Source: Hypericum androsaemum (taxonomy: Eukaryota > Streptophyta > Magnoliopsida > Malpighiales > Hypericaceae). From it: a stretch of DNA of 64,000 nucleotides. The DNA is taken from NCBI GenBank assembly GCA_963995505.1, contig OZ023190.1:19152092-19216091 (forward strand), written 5' to 3'. Positions 1 through 11,740 of this stretch are shown in pieces. A model generated the notes under the pieces. The model searched no databases and had not been told where the DNA came from. It saw nothing but the letters and a program-made list of their open reading frames with translations. Each line of letters begins with the position of its first letter. The first letter of the stretch is position 1. The translations under genes were made by a program, and so were the position numbers.

Positions 1-917
1 ACTCCTTCAGACCCATTGATGTGACTCCATCTACAATAATGTGCCTCACTAACTTGAAGGTATTTTCTTTCACCCTTCATCCCTACCATCGCATCCTTCT
101 CCACCTTCATTAGCATATCTTTATAACTATCATTGTTATAATCTAAGGTCCCTAATGAAAAGAGATTACCAGGATGCATTGGACTTGATAAGACAGAAAG
201 CCAATCACCATCCGACCCATCTGAATATGTGGCCATGGTTGTGGATGCCAATCCCTCCTCACTGTTTTGATCCCTAGTTCATCCTGGATAGTCCCCTTCA
301 TGTGCCCTTCTCAGCACTTGAAGCCACTTCCATTGAACTTCTTTGACTCCGACCTAAATCCTCTTCCACAACCCAGCTGGTGGCTCCTCATCATCCACCA
401 AGCACAAGCGAATATTCGCTACTGCCTTGGCCTCCACCTCTTCCCACTCTTGCTCCTTCATCTTCTAGGACTTCTTCTCTGAGAGCGCGATAATCATCCC
501 TTGCTGCACGAGGAGATCCCTGACACGCCTTTGCCATAACCCAAAATTCAATGAACCATCAAACTTCATAAGAGCAAACTTCGCGCCGTGATTCGACATC
601 CTCCAACCTTAGCTCTTGATACCAATTGTTAGGAATTTAGTAAATAGGGAACAAAACGCGCAAAGAACACGGACGCAAGAGTTTACGTGGTTCGGCCTAA
701 TGCCTACATCCACGGGAAGAAAGGAGAACTTTTATTGATGAGTTTTTGAGTCACAAAGCTATACAAAACCTTAGGGTAACATGCCTTTATATAGAGGCAA
801 ACTATTGTACATCAAGTAAGCTATCTAGGTCAAATTAGGAGTCCAAAAGCTAGTCCGAATAGAATAGGAAACAAGCCCACAAATCGTTTCCTCTTTAATT
901 TCTCGACATCTCTAACA
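1..917 (-). mobile_element. Copia-like LTR retrotransposon, gag region plus 5' LTR (cut by window edge)
   Basis: This is the 5' end of a Copia-type element read on the minus strand. The LTR (627-917) starts TGTTAGG and ends AACA. Just inside it, 612-624 reads on the minus strand as TGGTATCAAGAGC, a typical initiator-Met tRNA primer-binding site. The internal part (1-611) resembles the second Copia at 17913-20131: the same gag start around 560-600 and a degenerate zinc-knuckle coding stretch near 290-350. It has stops and is internally deleted compared with a full gag-pol. The other LTR lies beyond the window. The Copia identity is well supported; whether it is transcribed is unknown. Confidence 0.8.
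627..917 (-). repeat. LTR of the left-edge Copia element (291 bp)
   Basis: It has TG...CA ends and the 5' part is closely similar to the 272 bp LTRs at 17913 and 19860 (shared start TGTTAGGAATT, the segment with gtggttcggcctaatgcc, and a TATATAGAGG promoter-like stretch). The 3' third has diverged, so this is a related subfamily rather than the same copy number burst. The five bases after it (918-922, taaaa) should be the target duplication, but the partner lies outside the window. Confidence 0.75.
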
Positions 918-1724
918 TAAAAGAATAAGGACATGGATATGGATCTATAGGATCCTGCCCTGATCCTACCCAAATTTTATAAATTAATATTAAAATAATA
1001 TATATGTATATTAATTATTAGACGTAATACCGAATTCTCAATTTTTTTGTTAGGTAAATATTCTTTATTAAAATGATAGTTCAAAACAGAGCAAGCGCAA
1101 AAAGAAAGATAAGATCAATGGGCTCGATATTTAAATCAGTTACAACTACACCCCGACCAAAACGTTCTCTCAACCTCAAGAGGTGAATAAGAGGGACATA
1201 TAAATCCTTGTAAGCAATCAAGAAAGTGAGCAGCGATTGATTGTGAATGATCGAGACATATGTCCAAAGGATCCACTTTTGGGCATGAAAGAGCACATAA
1301 TGCAGGAGAAGCTTATTATCGCACCTCGCCTCATTGAAGATAATATTGTACGAAGCAGCAACATGCCCCAAGTAATAGCAGCGAAAATCAAGAAACCAAA
1401 TTCTCAATTTTAACATACCAAACTTCAACTTTTTTTAGATTTGCTTATTTGGTTTATTTGTATTGATTTGTTTAATGAATGAAAATATCTCATTGCTATT
1501 TGAAAACTATCAAAAGATAATTTAATTTTTAAAAATTAAATATTTAAAAAAAAATACGAACCTGCAGGTTGCCCTGATCCTGCCCGATTTTTTAGGACCC
1601 AAATCTTGCCCGAATCCTTATTTTTAAAGAGGATAAGGATAAGAATCTGGATCCACCATTTAAAAAGAGGGTTAGGATCTGAGTCCCATAGATCCTACCC
1701 GGATCCTGTCCATTGACATCCCTA
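918..1724 (-). mobile_element. hAT-like non-autonomous element, interrupted by the Copia LTR on its left
   Basis: The sequence from 922 to 1724 matches, in reverse orientation, the complete element at 56889-57810: the same run of ggatctataggatcctgccc-type words at one end, a LINE-derived core, and a terminal gacatcccta at 1715-1724. The expected opposite terminus is missing because the Copia LTR ends exactly at 917, inside the element's subterminal region. The Copia therefore most likely inserted into this element and the remainder lies left of the window. Confidence 0.7.
1047..1397 (-). mobile_element. LINE 3'-end fragment nested in the hAT-like element
   Basis: The minus-strand translation has the pattern found just after the reverse-transcriptase zinc-binding region of plant LINEs (W..R/YNIIFNEAR, then HAQKWILW). 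It ends in a ttttaataaag-like 3' tail. It is bounded on both sides by aattctcaatttt (about 1033-1045 and 1398-1411), a target duplication. The same fragment with the same flanks occurs at 57217-57569, so it was inserted before the host element multiplied. Confidence 0.6.
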
Positions 1725-1783
1725 CTTCCGAGATTTATTTTGTTTCTTTTATAGAATCAAGTTTAATCTTACGGGTTATTCAC

Positions 1784-2604
1784 TAGGGATGTCAATGGGT
1801 AGGGTCGGGTAAGGTATTGGTATGACCCAATCCATACTCTAGTTTTTGGAGTTAGACCCATACCCTACTCTCGACCCTACAAATTTTTTATTGTTAGACC
1901 CACACCCTACCCTCCAGAAGACCCAGGGTTTATAGGGTGTGCAGGGTCTGACCCTTTAACATTCTATCTTTTTGATAATTACTTTACAAGATACTTTTAT
2001 TATTTCAATATAATCCAAATAAAGAAAAAATCAAAGTCTATGTAATAAAATAATAATCTCAAATTAAAGTTGAGAGTAAACTATAAACCAACTGGTTCAA
2101 CATAAAATGAAACACATACGACTACCTCGTCAATAAGAAACTGAAACTTATAAGTGTTCTTGTATAATATAAAGTTTCAACTTCAAAATAATTTCTTTCT
2201 AAATTTTCAAGCGACTTTTGAACACGTTTTCTCGATCATCTTCTTGCTCTAGTAATCTAACTATTCTCGGTAGTTTCTGTGTCTAACCAAAAAGTTTAAT
2301 TACTTAATTAGTCATATAATATTTGAAAATTTAAATTAAAAAATAGTATTATATTAGGTTTTTTTTGTGCGCTTATTCTTTTTGCGGCTGTATTATAATT
2401 ATCTAAGTAGGATCTAATTAGGGTCTAATTAGTGGGTCTATGGGTAGGGTCTGGGTCTGGGTTTATATAGACCCTATCCAGACCCGGACCCTATCTAAAT
2501 CTATAGACCCAAACCCAAACCCTACCCAAGACCCATAGACCCTAAGATCCACGGGATAAAGTAAGGGTCTGATCCACTGGATCTGGGTCTTTTTGCCATC
2601 CCTA
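1784..2604. mobile_element. hAT-like terminal-inverted-repeat element, 821 bp
   Basis: Ends are tagggatgtcaat at the left and ttgccatcccta at the right, inverted copies of each other. The flanking 8 bp are ttattcac (1776-1783) and ctattcac (2605-2612), matching at 7 of 8, which is the duplication length of hAT transposons. The subterminal DNA is packed with short direct and inverted copies of gggtctgg/ccagaccc words. No transposase reading frame is present, so it would depend on an autonomous relative. Confidence 0.8.
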
Positions 2605-2612
2605 CTATTCAC

Positions 2613-3289
2613 ATTTAATGCGTTCACAATATTTATAGAAATAATTTAGAGTATATATTGGATCTAGATCCCAAATTTAAAGATAATTTAGGATCTATAA
2701 TTTTGGTTTTTGGAGCCAAAATAACTATGTTTTAAGACGGATATAGGCACTGAACACTAGGGGCTAGGCCTCGAATAATTTCTTCGTCTCTGCAACAAAT
2801 TAATTGCATTTATATCCTGTCCAATTTGTTAAATCTTTTAATTTTGTATGTTTACGACTTTACGTCTCTTCTATGACTTTCAACGACAACTAAAGCTCCG
2901 GGATTTGATAATACGACCTACGGGATGGTCACGGCAACCTTGGTATAAGCCACAAGTGGAACGGCAATTTCGATGTCGTTTGGTTTGGTCGGCCAGTCAT
3001 GGATGGGATTTGAGGCTTAGCTGCCACCTACACGTTCACGCAGAATTAGCCGCCCAAAGGAGGGGACGGCCCACTGAAATGGATCAAAAAGAGTAAAATG
3101 ATAATTTTGGTAATAAAATTATATTCAGGAGTAATATTGAAATTTAGCACAAGCAAAAGAGAGAGGAATAATTAATTAGTTTCCCTAAACTCAAAATCAT
3201 ACTATTGGTTGATTCTTCACATTCCTCTTCCTTTCAAAATTCAAAATTATCCACTTAAGAAAACTTATGGTCTTCAAAATACGAATTTT
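2613..3289. other. Intergenic, no gene recognised
   Basis: AT-rich DNA. The 82-codon open frame at 2848-3096 has no recognisable domain, composition or neighbours supporting it. I see no convincing RNA gene or element ends here. Confidence 0.5.
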
Positions 3290-3580
3290 GGATAGTACTC
3301 TGGGTCAACAAGTTCAATCGGACGGACCACCGGTCGGACCAAATTTTTAATTTGAATATAACCAATAGGAATATTAGACTGTATCGGACCAGATATGTAT
3401 TTTTTATTTAAAAAATCTTGGCGAACCACCTTTGGTTGGTCAGATTTTTGGTCTGACCATTTTATTCGACAAAATTTAGTTCGGTTCGCAAGGTAACCTT
3501 TTTTTTGTCAAAATCCGGTATGCATTTACACCCGTATCCTGGTCCGACCGGTCCGACGGCATATTTTAAAATTCGGAGGA
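3290..3580. repeat. Dispersed repeat rich in CCGGTC words
   Basis: Both ends carry copies of cggaccaccggtcggacc and its complement around an AT-rich centre. The same vocabulary occurs at 35535-35989, in an element ending in ggttttaaaaaa inverted repeats. The two look like members of one dispersed family, with this copy more decayed and lacking clear termini. Confidence 0.45.
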
Positions 3581-3594
3581 CGACGACACAAAAA

Positions 3595-4300
3595 CCAATA
3601 TAACTATATATGAAAACCACTTTCGCTACACATGTAAACCAACATCACTACATGCGAAAACCAATATCCCAACATTCGAAAACCAATATCGCTACACGTG
3701 CAAACTAATATCGCTACATACGAAAACCAATATCACTATATACGCAAACCAATATCACTACATACGAAAACCAATATCCAAACATTCGAAAACCAATATC
3801 GCTACATGTGCGAACTAATATCGCTACATACGAAAACTAATATCACTATATACGCAAACCAATATCACTACAAACGCAAACCAATATCCCAATATCCGAA
3901 AACCAATATCCCAACATCCGAAAACCAAATATACGAAAATCAATATCTGAAAATCAATATATGAAAACTAATATATACGAAAACCAATATCACTACATAC
4001 GAAAACCAATGTCCCAACATCCGAAAATCAATATCCCAACATCCGAAAACCAATATCCCAACATACAAAAACCAATATCCCAACATCCGAAAATCAATAT
4101 CCAAAAACTAATATCAGTAAACATGCTAACCACTATAAGTAAACGTGCGAACCAATATCATTAAATATGAAAACCAATATCATTACATTTGCAAACCAGT
4201 ATCATTAAATATGAAAACCAATGTCATTACAATTGAAAACCAGTATTACTACATCTGAAAACCACTATCATTACATCCGAAAATCAGTATGAGTATACAA
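3595..4300. repeat. Minisatellite, about 21-22 bp unit, roughly 30 copies
   Basis: Repeated units follow the pattern cgaaaaccaatatcactaca with variants (cccaacatc, gctacatgtg). The array gives long open frames on the plus strand (3698-3964, 3961-4164) with periodic ENQY/KPIS peptides. These are by-products of the repeat and not proteins. A related shorter array is at 35120-35235. Confidence 0.85.
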
Positions 4301-4689
4301 ATATACCAATACAAAAAATACTATTATACAAATATAAAAATATCATGGTGGTAAACATGATGTTCATGGCCTAGACGGAGCCGAAGAGTAGTAGAAGAGG
4401 CCGTCGGTGGCGGTGTCGAGAATGTTGGTGCAGTTTAACCGACCAGGTCATCCCATTTCGCCCGGCCGAGGTTAGATCCAACGCGTAACCGCTCTTGACT
4501 ATGAGTTATACTAGTGAACTTCACAGGAATTTAAAAGCACAAAAAAAATCTAAAACGAAACTGAGAGAGAGAGAGAGAGAGTGTGTTATAAACGTACACG
4601 TGTACGGATAAACGGAGTGATCGGCAGTTTCACTCCGGCGGTGAAACTTCTTCTCCCGGTCTCTTCTTTTTCTCTGGCAAGGGAAATGG

Positions 4690-4728
<39 letters not shown>

Positions 4729-5004
4729 TAAAGTGACCAGGAAAGAGAGGATAAAAGGAAGAGATATATGGTAAAAAAGTGAAATTAATGTGGAATTAAT
4801 GTGGATGGCAGAATTAATATGGGCGGCAGAATAAATGTGGGTGGAATCTTAGTTGGCACTTTTTGGGATATATGGTCAAAAATACCCTTCGTATGATATT
4901 GACCATCAGATCAAATTTTTTAATTAAAAAAATAGATCCAAGGGCTCTGAATGAGTCCCTTCCGTAGGGACAACTTTTTAGCAGTCCCTACTCAATCCAA
5001 AACC
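4301..5004. other. Non-coding stretch with GA microsatellites and a dispersed repeat end
   Basis: Two (GA)n tracts lie at about 4563-4581 and 4693-4723. From about 4895 to 5000 there is a segment (ttgaccatcagatc ... agtccctactcaatcc) with a diverged relative at 35245-35330, where it again follows a minisatellite. This points to one repeat family with an internal tandem array, although I could not find matching left termini. Confidence 0.5.
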
Positions 5005-6265
5005 CCCAAAGGATAGATTTCCAGGATCCAAGGGTGATGGTTGGGATGTCTCTCGTTTGGAGACCCTTCTACTTTCACATATTATCGGCTATTTGACTTT
5101 GACTCTTTTGCAGGTTTCACGACGGATTCATTATCCTGGAGTCTTACTCAGGAAGGGCATTTTTCTACTCGGTCACTGTATAGGTTTCTGTGGAGGGATG
5201 AGGAGATGCAGCCTGCTGACCCTATCTGGTCTCATATTTGGGTTCTATAGGTTCCGGAGAGGATTCAGTTTTTCATATGGTTGTTCTATCACTGCAGGTT
5301 GATGACGAATGCAGAACAGACTAGGTGGCACCTCACTGAGGATGACACGCGCCCTAGATGTGGCATTGAGCCTGTGTCTCTGATGTACATTTTCAGAGAT
5401 TGTAGGTTCTCCAGATTGATGTGGAAGTCCCTTCTGCCTCGTCCGCCATGAGGATTCTACACGGAGATGGATCCCCGCTGGTGGCTCTGGGGCAACATCT
5501 TTGACACTGCTATTCCCACGACTGGCCCGCCGTCGGCTACGACCTTCGTGACTACTTGCTGGTAGTTCTAGAGATGGCAGAGTGATTCAGCTTTTCGTCT
5601 AGGCACTACCTCGGGGCAACCCCCCCTCTCACTTCACAAGCACAAGAGTTTTCTCGTGTCCTCGCGGACCGGAACCCTCCATTACCCCCCCCCCCCCCCC
5701 GAGAGATCCTAGTCTCATGGCAGCGACCTTTGGAGGGCTTCATCAAGCCGGGTCCTGCTAGGGCTGGTGGTATCATCAGTGACTCGGGTGGCATATGGTT
5801 ATGCGATTTTGCTAAGGGCATTGGTAGCTGTACCTCCTTGGCTGCGGAGATTCGGGCTCTGATCCTCGGGCTCAAGCTGGAGTGGGAGAGGGGGTTCAGG
5901 AAGGTGCTGTTGGAGTTGGACTCGTCTCTGGCCATCCTCTGCGTTGGACGACCTGTGGACCATGCCTACCCCCTTGTCACCCTCATTTCGAGGGCGAGAG
6001 AGCTCCTGGCGCAGGACTGGGAGATTGACCTTCATCATACTTGGCGGGAGAGTAACTGGGTGGTGGATGGTCTTTCGAAGTTTACTCTTTCCCTATCACG
6101 GGTTTTTCCCACTGGATTTTCTCGTGATTGGGTTTTAACGAGACCGGCGGTCGCAACCTCACAAGAGGTCGAGAGAGGACCTTGCACTTAGTAGGTTGTA
6201 TTTGGTCATCTTGTTTATATACTAAGGGGTTTCTTCCCCTCCACTTCCACACAAAAAAAAACAAT
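5005..6265 (+). mobile_element. LINE (non-LTR retrotransposon) 3' end, decayed
   Basis: Translations in shifting frames give the reverse-transcriptase zinc-binding domain (about 5110-5460, including a CGIEPVSLMYIFRDCRFS-like stretch) followed by an RNase H domain in the open frame 5730-6191. Its residues include GGIISDSGGIW, AAEIRALILGL and ELDSSLA, typical of the C-terminal RNase H of plant LINEs. A poly-C run at 5686-5700 and frameshifts break the reading frame. An A-rich tail follows at about 6253-6262. It is similar to the RNase H fragment at 59370-60263. I found no clear target duplication. Confidence 0.75.
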
Positions 6266-8451
6266 ATTCAGTAGTAGCAAATCACTATAATATCTTATAA
6301 AAATGTATATTGTATTTTCCGAGAAAAAAAAGTCTGTTATATAATAAGTGTACTAATACATTTAATAAGCATTGCATGAACATTATTCTTTTGCCTAAGG
6401 TTCGAATCTACTCGATTGTATTGCTCTACCCGAATTGCGACTTCGCTTTTAGCAATCGCCACGCTTTGATATGTTTATGACAAGCCAACCTATAGGGAAG
6501 CGAGTTCTCCATATTAGTGGAGCACTGGCGAGAGCTAAAATTGACAGACTGACATATGGTGTAATATAATAGTATAAGGAAGTTCGGGTAAACTAATTTA
6601 AATTATAATATTTAAAAATTTTAAATTCGTGTTTGATCACTTGAAGTAAATTATACTATTCTTTAATATAACTCGATTCGAAATTTTATGTTGATTTACT
6701 AGATGATTTAAATATAAAAAATTTCAGAGAAAAATACATGTCGACGGACTGATTCGGTTGTCTAGGAAACGCCAAAATGGCTTTTCTATAGAAAATACCA
6801 TCATGCTTTTTGCGGTCTACTGCTACAAGGAGAATTGGAATGAGGGTAAAGTCTCTTTGATTCTCGCATTACCTATCGACGACGTTGTACGTTCCGATTG
6901 GGACCCAGATGCAACCCAGACAAGATAAGACTCAAGTGCTGGTCTAGATAGGGGTGATGTTACAATGCATGCTTATAATTATGAGTTCCTTGTAACTTAT
7001 TTTGAATATTTTTAATCAAGTCCACGAAATCATTATCCTTGAATCTTTAAAAGTTGGCAGCCTGGCCTCTTTTTATGAACACTGATCTTACGCCACTTTG
7101 ATAAAGAACATTATTTCAGATACATAAATTGTCTGATAATTTGGACCAAGATTTTTCCACCAATTATTTAATGTTATAGTTTTCTCAAAGGCTCTAATTC
7201 GATACTAAAATAGAAAATATATTTAAAGGCTCTAATTCGATACTAAAATAGAAAATATATTTTTTGCCACTAATCCAAGTGCGAGGTCTTTGTCATCTTT
7301 GGTGTAATCATTTTGGTGAGCTGTTATTCTTACGGAAAGTGATCTTTGTTTTCCTCGAGTTGAAGAGTAATTTTCTATGGTGTAAATTTCTTGTACATAA
7401 TCCGGCCATGAGTCAACGATGGTCCAAGTGTAAGAACCCACTAAGGACCCATGATGGTCTGGTCTTATTAGGCGAACTATGGGCCCATTAGCCCAAATGG
7501 TTGTTCTACATACAATCTATGCGGAGCTATCTATTGGGCCTCGACAACTGGACTCACAAGGAAGACCGAAATCACTATACGGCCTACAGGCCGGGCGTTA
7601 CCCAAGTACATTTATTGCTCTCTTTTCTCCAGGGATAAGAAACGAAGGCAGTGTGTCCAATTTGTTCGAATCTAAATTAATCTGCTTGATACTAGATGAT
7701 TAAACCAAAAAGAAAAGAAGGTACAAAGGTACTCATTATGGTATTTGGGACGAAAACTGAAAGCAGCAGCTACAAGCCAATTACGATATAGGAATTTATA
7801 CGGTATGCACAAATTTGTTGCACATCGCAACAAGAGGTGCCAGACAAAGGACGTGTAACCTTGTAAGAATGGGGAAAGAAAAAGGACGCGCTATTCTTTT
7901 GTTTTGCTTCAGCGAAAACATTATATTATATGAACTTTTGAATGGAAAAAAACGTGTTATATTGGGTATCCACGCAAGCCTGCCTCGGGAAAGGAATATA
8001 TATTTTTAACTGTAGTATGTCGTTGCTTGTTTTAGAATCACTGCAGGCATCAGTTGCGATAAATTGCGGTAGAACGTCGGAAACGATCTTTAGAACGGGT
8101 CCGGAGTGGTCGTCCCAAGAGTGATTCGAACGAAAGGAAGAAATAGAAAAAATATGGGAAAAGAGAAGAGAAGATAAAGATGAGAATAGATAGAAGAGAA
8201 AAGAATTGGTAGAAGAGTAAGAACTTTATTGAACATATGGGGGAGAAGGGGAAGGAAAAAATATAAAGATAAAAGCTAGAGGCTACATAAGATAAAAGCT
8301 ACGATAAAATCTATGAAGCTAAATGTTTGATGTGTTATTTTTGTGGGTGTCCTTCATGCATGTACCTAGCTCTCCTTATATAGAATAAGCTCGCCCCAGC
8401 CCTATAGAAAATCCCTAGGCCGTTTTCAAACAGAAAAACTTAACATAGCCT
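6266..8451. other. Intergenic, no gene recognised; one 38-bp tandem duplication
   Basis: No coding sequence is supported. A perfect two-copy tandem repeat of 38 bp occupies 7187-7224 and 7225-7262. The remainder is AT-rich with a few short open frames (7264-7491, 7479-7703, 7815-8009) that show no family signature. Some of it may be old LTR retrotransposon debris. Confidence 0.5.
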
Positions 8452-8826
8452 CGGCCTAATAAGGAAAACTTAAACTGCCCGAAATTTTCAGCCCATATTT
8501 GACCCTTTTTCATACTGAATTTGGAAAAGTCATAAACAACAAAGTTATAGATCTCTGTCTTTTCCTTCTGTAACTTTTAGAATCGTGTCAATCCAATACT
8601 TGAGGAGAAAGTTACAGTATTTTTACCAAAATAGATTCAGCAGATCCGCGGCCTAATAAGGAGAAAACCTACTCTCAAAACTTCCGATCTAAGTCTGGCC
8701 TCCTTCTGCACCGAATTTGTAGAAGTTACAAACTAGAAAGTTCTAGATCCGTATTTTATCTTTTTGTAGATTTTAGAATCGCATCAATCGGATACACGAG
8801 TAGGAAAATACAGCTATTTTACTGAG
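8452..8826. repeat. Imperfect tandem duplication, about 190 bp unit
   Basis: Two diverged copies begin with cggcctaataagga at 8452 and at 8649. Both run through a parallel series of words (gaatttg, agttatagatc/agttctagatc, ttttagaatcg, tcaat). The repeat could be part of an old LTR, but no ends or primer sites are visible. Confidence 0.6.
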
Positions 8827-9397
8827 ACATGGACAAACAAATCCGAGAATTAATTTTCCTCTCCAACAGCATCCTAGAAAATTTTAGAGGAGGTTATGAA
8901 ATTATTCTAGTCCACGAAGTTATTTCGTTCAACAGATAAGGAGGTGCAATTTGTTAAGTAATTGAAAGATTTAACATTGGTATTTATTGATTATCAAAAT
9001 TTGATTTATTTAACGTTGTTATTTCTGTAGTTTATTTAACTAATTGAAAGATTAATTCTAACAAGAATGTGACATCCCTGATTATGGTCAGCCGCTAACA
9101 GCTAAACAAAATGTATGCGCTTTGAATAGGCATATTCAATATAGTTTTTTCTTAGGGAACATATTTAATATAGCTAACTGTCTCCTTGATGATTCTCAAC
9201 TTGCATCCAGCCTATAACAATTACTTTACCCATAAAAATAAAAAGAAGATAACAATTTACTTTACCTACGGAGTTGCAACTGAAATGACGTCCTTGACTT
9301 GGACCGTCCAACTCCAAATTGCCATTAGTTTAATCACCTTAAATCCCAATTATCGAAAGCCAGCCGTTCGATTTAAAACCCACCAACCCACCGTCCC

Positions 9398-10906
9398 ATA
9401 AAATAAGTCAAGTGACCTCTGGAATGCTAAACTTGGTTACAGACCGTCTTGGGTCTGGAGTAGCTTGATTCAAGGTCAACATGTTCTTATTAGTAGTATT
9501 GTTTCCAAGATTGGTAATAGTGCTGACACCAATATTTAGGTTGATAATTGGATTCTTGATCTGCCTGATTTACGCCTTGTTTGCAAGTATACTAACCCTC
9601 CATTGCAGACTGTTTTCGATCTTATTTGCTGGTCGACTAAGTCTTGGAAACACGATTTGTTGCAACCCATGTTCTCCCCAGTGGAACATCGAGCTATTTT
9701 GAAGATTCACTGTGGTAGGAGTGATTCTGCAGATAGATTGATTTGGCATCATTCGAATGATGGCGTGTACTCTATAAAGAAGGGCTATCATGTCCTTAAA
9801 TCCCATCAGGATCTTCTGTCTTCTCCTAACCCTATGAACCTAAATGTTATCCTCTTTGATCCAGGTATCTGGAAGCTCATCTGAAAGCTCCCCATTCATC
9901 CGAAAAACTGCCATTTCATTTGGAGGACAGCCAAGGAAGTAATCCCAGCTGCTGCGGTTCTTCACCGACGTCATCTGAACCCATCTCCTTTGTGCAAACT
10001 GTGTTATACTGCGGATGAATCTATCTTGCATTTACTCTTTCAATGCTCCCATGCTCGTGCTTCTTGGCATTGTAGCAATTTAGGTTTTAAGTTTCTTAGT
10101 AATGTGCATACTAGTTTTGGCATTTGGTTGATGGATATTATCTCTTCGTATTCTACTCCTGAGCTTAAGGTGTACTTCTCTTTTGCCATGTATCTTTGCT
10201 GGAATGTTTGGCTTTCGCGGAACAAGTTTTTGTTTGATGATGTGATGCCTATTCCTTTAAGGACAGTCGGTCAAGCTCTTTATTCTAGCTTGGAATTTTT
10301 GCAGGTCTCAGGTGTGGACAGTGCGTGTGCACCAGGATTAGCCAACAATCAGACTTCGTGGGTCGCTCCGGCGGGTGGCACTTTGAAGTTCAACTGCGAT
10401 GCTTCTTGGTGCGGACAAGATTCTCCCACCGGAATTGCCTCAGTTGCTAGGAATCATGAAGGCCTTCTCTTGGAAGGTCAGACGTATCTAACTTCAGCTT
10501 CTTCTCCGATTGAAGCTGAGATTCAAGCCATCCGCTCTACTGTTCAGAATATCAACTCGAATCATCACTCGATTCCGACTATCGTGGAGACGGATTGCAA
10601 GCTGGCACATATGCTTCTTACGGATCCTGATCCCCAAGTCCCTTGGAGATTGGAGAATTTAGTGATCGATGTCCGAGCTCTTTTATCTACTCTACAATCA
10701 TGTAAACTTAATCTTGTCAATAGGTTGCAAAACTTTGTAGTAGATTGGGTTTGCAAGGTTTGTAGAACTAGTTCTCTTCCTCAGGATTGGCTCTCTGTCC
10801 ATCCTCCGGAACTTGATGCCCTACTGTTTACCGATTTTCCGATATGAATATATGTTCTAGGTGCTGTGTTTTTCCCCTAAAAAAATAAAATAAAATAAGT
10901 CAAGTG
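9398..10906 (+). mobile_element. 5'-truncated LINE with RNase H domain and perfect target duplication
   Basis: A 17 bp direct repeat (ataaaataagtcaagtg) lies at 9398-9414 and 10890-10906, and an A-rich tail precedes the right copy, the hallmark of target-primed insertion. The body (9415-10889) encodes the end of a LINE polyprotein. A zinc-binding reverse-transcriptase tail comes first (CKLCYTADESILHLLFQCSH near 9990-10045), then a complete-looking RNase H domain in the open frame 9990-10847 with acidic positions in FNCDASW, EAEIQAI, ETDCK and VVDW. One in-frame stop near 9882 and an upstream shift break continuity. The stop after FPI at 10845-10847 is the natural C-terminus. Confidence 0.9.
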
Positions 10907-11070
10907 CATGACTAGATGCGGCGTCAGAAAGGCAAAATCCTGATTGTAATAATAATTGTTAATTGTTTTTATCTATGGCACTAGGTCTGGGTAGAAATGT
11001 CAATGTCACTCGCGGAGAGGAGAGAGATATGATATCCACGTAAAGCTGAGTCAGATTGCAGCCTTCATTA
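10907..11070. other. Short spacer between the LINE and a Mutator-like element
   Basis: No feature is visible in this stretch apart from the flanking target duplications. Confidence 0.5.
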
Positions 11071-11079
11071 ATTATTGTT

Positions 11080-11731
11080 GGGAAAAGTCCACTTTAGTAC
11101 CCTGTAGTATCGCCCAAAATTACTTTAGTACCCCGTGGTAAAAAACTGATCAATCGAGTCATACTTATTCCAATTAATATCAAAAAGGTCCTCGGACAGC
11201 TGCCCGAACCTGCCCGAACCTACCCGAACCCTGCCCGAACTACGTGGCCAGCCACGTCACCAAATTTTGATGACGTGGCACCACGTGGACATCTATCTCC
11301 TTCCCTCCTCCTCCTCCTCCTCCTCCTCCTCTCTGCCTCCTCCTCCTCCTCCTCCTCCTCCGCGTCCTCCTCCTCCTCCGCGTCCTCCTCCTCCTCCTCT
11401 GCGTCCTCCTCATCCTCCGCGTCCTCCTCCTCCTCTCTGCGTCCTCCTCCTCCACCTCTCCGTGTCCTCCTCCTCCTCTCCGCGTCCTCCTCCTCCTCTC
11501 CGCGTCGTCCTCCTCCTCCGCGTCCTCCTCCTCCTCCTCCTCTCCACGTGGCGCCACGTCATCAAAATTTGGTGACGTGGCTGGCCACGTAGTTCGGGCA
11601 GGTCCGGGCAGCTGCCCGAGGACCTTTTTGATGTTAATTAGAATAAGTATGACTCGATTGATCGGTTTTTTACCACAGAGTACTAAAGTAATTTTGGACG
11701 ATACCACAGAGTACTAAAGTAGACTTTTTCC
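11080..11731. mobile_element. Mutator-like miniature element with long inverted repeats and a CTC array, 652 bp
   Basis: The ends are inverted copies (ggGAAAAGTCcACTTTAGTAC type) that continue pairing for about 210 bp, including the ccacgtcaccaaattttgat and tgcccgaac segments. The flanking 9 bp attattgtt is perfectly duplicated (11071-11079 and 11732-11740), the length expected for Mutator-like elements. The centre (about 11300-11545) is an interrupted CTC/TCC trinucleotide array. Poly-Ser, poly-Pro and poly-Arg open frames across it on both strands are artefacts of that array. Confidence 0.88.
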
Positions 11732-11740
11732 ATTATTGTT

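Noticed and set aside
2848..3096. 82-codon plus-strand open frame
   Set aside because: Isolated, no motif, next to repeats; no support as a gene.
3595..4300. Regularly spaced repeats resembling a CRISPR array
   Set aside because: Units are contiguous and degenerate with no unique spacers, in a plant nuclear context with no cas-like genes. It is a minisatellite.
6395..6480. Possible tRNA gene because of a ggttcgaatct stretch
   Set aside because: No matching A box, no cloverleaf stems on either side could be drawn.
11240..11707. Long open frames on both strands encoding poly-Ser, poly-Pro and poly-Arg proteins
   Set aside because: They arise from the CTC trinucleotide array inside a Mutator-like element and have no domain content.
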